DNA from: Dyadobacter sediminis
GTDB lineage: Bacteria; Bacteroidota; Bacteroidia; Cytophagales; Spirosomataceae
Reading direction: 5' to 3'
Length of the DNA stretch: 64,000 nt
Assembly (NCBI RefSeq): GCF_005860765.1
Contig: NZ_VCEI01000032.1
Coordinates: forward strand, 28,097 to 92,096
The position numbers and the translations under genes were made by a program. Under the pieces are notes generated by a model. That model ran no database searches, was not told where the DNA came from, and was given only the letters and a program-made list of their open reading frames with translations. This document shows, in pieces, positions 62,184 through 64,000 of the stretch; the first letter of the stretch is position 1; each line of letters starts with the position of its first letter.

Positions 62184-63428
62184 TTATTTGCCCGCAGTTT
62201 CAGTTTCCCATGATGCTGCGCTGATGCCGTTCAGGTCCCAAACGATTTTACCGGCACGCAGCGTAAGTTCTGCTTCCAGCTTTTTATCGCCTTTCATTTT
62301 CAGTTTTCTTGTATCCAGAAAGCCAAAATCACCTTTTCTTAGGTTAAAAACGGCAACATCCGCTTCAGAGCCAATTGACAGGTTTCCAAGATCAGGACGT
62401 TTTATAGCCATTGCCGGATTCCAGGTAACACGAAGAATCGCATCGGGCAACGACATGCCGATATTCAGAAATTTGGAAACGACATTGTCCAGACTTTTCA
62501 TTCCGCCATTCATGCTATCGGTATGCAAATCTGTGCTGATGACATTTGGCCGGAAGCCCTGCTTCATGGACGGAATAGCCTGCCGCCACGAAAAAGCACC
62601 GCCTCCATGTCCGACATCGAATATCAAACCCTTTTTCTGTGCTTCCAGCACAAATGGTTTTACCATGCCGTTTTCATCCACAACCACTTCGCGTTCAGTA
62701 GGACCGTAAGCGTAAGTATGCGTAAAAATATCACCCGGGCGTAGATAGTCCTTAAACAATTTTTCAATAGAAAGCGGCGGTTTGTGTTCTCCGAAATCGA
62801 CCATAACCGGAACATCCGCCAGTTTACCGGCTTCTACCGCCTTCTCTACCTGTGCATAACCGCCCCAATAATGCGCAGCCTTGATGCCGACAATGACGTT
62901 TGGAAAAAGTTTCTTGATCATATTGGCCGTCATAACCGGATTCATATCCGTCAGGTCCTGCTCTTCGTACCGGCTTGCCATACCTGTTCCAGTAATGTTG
63001 AGAAACGCAAGGACACGTGTTTGAGAATGATCAATGGTCTGCGATTTAAAGACTTTAAAATTTCTCCATCCCGAAGATCCGGCATCTACAACCGTTGTTA
63101 TGCCGGCACGGAATGTGAAGCCATCCGGCGGCAGACTTGTAGCTCCGTTGGCAATATAGGCATCGGGAACGGTGCCGTTAAAAACATGCGCATGCATGTC
63201 AATCAGACCGGGCGTAACGTACAAACCTTTTACATCAACTACTTTTTTGGCATCCGAGGCAGAAATATTGGCTGCGACCTGAACGATTTTTCCGGCTGTA
63301 ATACCAACGTCCATATCCGCATCAATTTTGTTTTTGGGATCAATTACATGACCGCCTTTCAGCAGAAGATCAATTGGCTGAGCGAAGGATGCTAAGGTAA
63401 TAAAGAAAAAAAGAAAGGCGTACAGCAT
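62184..63428 (-). CDS. Secreted amidohydrolase/deacetylase-family metallohydrolase, copy B
   Basis: 414 residues, start placed at 63428 where a clean signal begins (MLYAFLFFFITLASFAQ). It is collinear with the downstream copy over the whole length (for example LLLKGGHVIDPKNKID, TTVVDAGSSGWRNFKVFKSQ, ELTLRAGKIVWDLNGIS). Metal residues: LIDMHAHVFNG, GIKAAHYWGG, VMVDFGEHKP, FTHTYAYG and STDLHTDSM. This copy keeps the V-D-F-G form of the strand-5 motif. The pair arose by tandem duplication and the two may have split specificity. First gene of the operon with copy A and the cytochrome-propeller protein. Confidence 0.9.
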   Translation of the reverse strand: MLYAFLFFFITLASFAQPIDLLLKGGHVIDPKNKIDADMDVGITAGKIVQVAANISASDAKKVVDVKGLYVTPGLIDMHAHVFNGTVPDAYIANGATSLPPDGFTFRAGITTVVDAGSSGWRNFKVFKSQTIDHSQTRVLAFLNITGTGMASRYEEQDLTDMNPVMTANMIKKLFPNVIVGIKAAHYWGGYAQVEKAVEAGKLADVPVMVDFGEHKPPLSIEKLFKDYLRPGDIFTHTYAYGPTEREVVVDENGMVKPFVLEAQKKGLIFDVGHGGGAFSWRQAIPSMKQGFRPNVISTDLHTDSMNGGMKSLDNVVSKFLNIGMSLPDAILRVTWNPAMAIKRPDLGNLSIGSEADVAVFNLRKGDFGFLDTRKLKMKGDKKLEAELTLRAGKIVWDLNGISAASWETETAGK

Positions 63429-63690
63429 TTTCGGAATGCAGCAAGCTTTCCTTACAAAAGTTAAGTAATACATATTTTAAGAGTTTAGGAAAAGTTTGTC
63501 AGGATCTTTGATAATGAATATTTGTATTAAATCTGCCAAGATCTGGCTTCATATCAACTTTTTTAATTCAGTATTTCAGTAAAGTCCGTTACAATATAAT
63601 ATACAAGACAAAAAAGGTAAATTTCTATTGATCAGGGAATTCGAAAAAAGTGAAGATAATTGGTAGAGGGCTTTGTCTCTGTTTAAAGCT
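63429..63690. other. AT-rich spacer upstream of the amidohydrolase operon
   Basis: About 260 bp, AT-rich, without an ORF of gene-like composition. It should contain the promoter of the minus-strand amidohydrolase operon, but I could not pick out a convincing TAnnTTTG with a spaced -33 element. Confidence 0.5.
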
Positions 63691-63912
63691 CGGAATGTCG
63701 TTTTAACTCAGGCATGTTGGGGAAACTGTCCCAGCACGCGGGCGAGTAGCAGGAGAGCAGAGGTAAAAACAGCGGCTTTCAACCAGCTTGATCCGGTACA
63801 AAAACAAGCAAGCCACTTGGCTGCCCTGCAAAAGTCCGCTTGGATGCTGTGTTACGTCTTTGTTGTGCTGGTATGTATTTGAATGTAACGCCGGGGCGGG
63901 GATGGAGCACAA
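63691..63912. other. GC-rich, structured element beside the 5S rRNA terminator
   Basis: About 220 bp with a sharp rise in G+C compared with the spacer before it. It has ORFs of about 69 codons on both strands, neither with convincing gene features (the plus one needs a TTG start). Local hairpins are present: GTTGGGG/TCCCAGC at 63717-63737 with an AAACTG loop, AGCCA/TGGCT near 63811-63822, and GTTAC/GTAAC at 63852-63880. It could be a conserved rRNA-operon flank or a non-coding RNA; I see no match to tmRNA, RNase P RNA or 6S RNA motifs. Confidence 0.35.
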
Positions 63913-63913
63913 A

Positions 63914-63947
63914 GAAAAAGACCATCTTTTTGGGGATGGTCTTTTTA
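63914..63947 (-). terminator. rRNA operon terminator
   Basis: A 12-bp stem (63915-63926 with 63935-63946) with an 8-nt loop. On the minus strand the stem starts right after the 5S 3' end and finishes in a U-run, so it terminates the rRNA operon that enters from the right edge. Confidence 0.85.
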
Positions 63948-63951
63948 CGAT

Positions 63952-64000
63952 GGTATTGTGGCGGCTACCTACTTTACCGGGTTTGATCCAAGTATCATCG
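63952..64000 (-). rRNA. rrf: 5S ribosomal RNA, 3' part only
   Basis: Read on the minus strand this is the 3' third of 5S rRNA: GATGATACTTGG, then GTAAAGTAGGTAGCCGCC and ACAATACC. It matches the helix IV/V region (GCCGATGRTACT...GAGAGTAGGTCGCCGCC in related species) and the strand that would pair with a 5' TATTGTGG. The 5' part lies beyond position 64000. It implies a complete rRNA operon to the right, transcribed towards this window. Confidence 0.85.

Noticed and set aside
63673..63882. 69-codon frame in the GC-rich element near the 5S gene (and an opposite one at 63703-63912)
   Set aside because: Needs a TTG start, lacks recognisable motifs, overlaps an equally long frame on the other strand, and the segment looks structured at RNA level. 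Kept as an 'other' element, not a gene.

Overview
The window looks like chromosomal DNA from a member of the Bacteroidota, most likely order Cytophagales (Dyadobacter/Spirosoma-like; the genus is a guess). The evidence is a SusC/SusD outer-membrane pair, TonB receptors, a Uma2 protein, a GH130 phosphorylase next to an SSS symporter, the four-gene 'ligase-associated DNA damage response' operon, TAnnTTTG-type promoter motifs and few Shine-Dalgarno sequences. No phage, insertion sequence, CRISPR array or tRNA gene was seen. Both edges are cut: the left inside a class Ia ribonucleotide reductase small subunit, the right inside a 5S rRNA on the minus strand, so an rRNA operon lies just outside.

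Layout. 1-11.4 kb is mostly housekeeping: nrdB, recX, a Tat-exported phosphoesterase, tyrS, a GH43-like secreted enzyme, a Uma2 protein, a long QueA-family enzyme, a cobalamin adenosyltransferase and ilvE. 10.5-20.3 kb is a mannose/mannoside locus: a divergent AraC regulator, an SSS sugar symporter, a GH130 mannosylglucose phosphorylase with Asp131 conserved, SusC, SusD and a mannose-6-phosphate-isomerase-like cupin. 20.4-29.5 kb holds DUF72, a secreted class II cyclic-nucleotide phosphodiesterase, a DUF2256 zinc-ribbon protein overlapping a cryptochrome/photolyase that lacks the usual Fe-S cysteines, an AI-2E family permease, a TetR-like/UbiB-kinase pair and an alditol-oxidase-like flavoprotein. 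29.6-38 kb has a MocR regulator divergent from a BtuB-like receptor, a quinone oxidoreductase, YccF, an rRNA pseudouridine synthase, a DUF3500 protein and dGTPase.

38.1-43.1 kb is a four-gene signalling cluster: a FIST sensor, a PAS histidine kinase, a single-domain response regulator and a REC-PAS-kinase-REC hybrid. 44.1-49.9 kb is the ligase-associated DNA repair operon (beta-CASP nuclease, ATP-dependent ligase, Lhr-like helicase, PdeM), with tightly packed or overlapping genes. 50.1-55.8 kb is a translationally coupled operon of a metal-chelate/B12-type ABC importer followed by a GT39-like membrane protein and a small anchored protein. 56-57.2 kb holds an AT-rich orphan lipoprotein with an internal duplication, beside a possible gene remnant. 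57.2-63.4 kb holds an NTF2/GNAT/nitrilase operon and a minus-strand operon of two tandem amidohydrolase paralogues with a beta-propeller/cytochrome c protein.

The least explained structure is in the spacers. One family of 3'-flanking repeats (units like TTAGCTNTTRGC) follows the stop codons of five genes, always in the sense direction and often supplying the TAG stop. A second repeat family lies downstream of the phosphodiesterase. An 18-bp inverted repeat encloses a structured 77-nt loop, and a GC-rich element of about 220 bp sits beside the 5S terminator.
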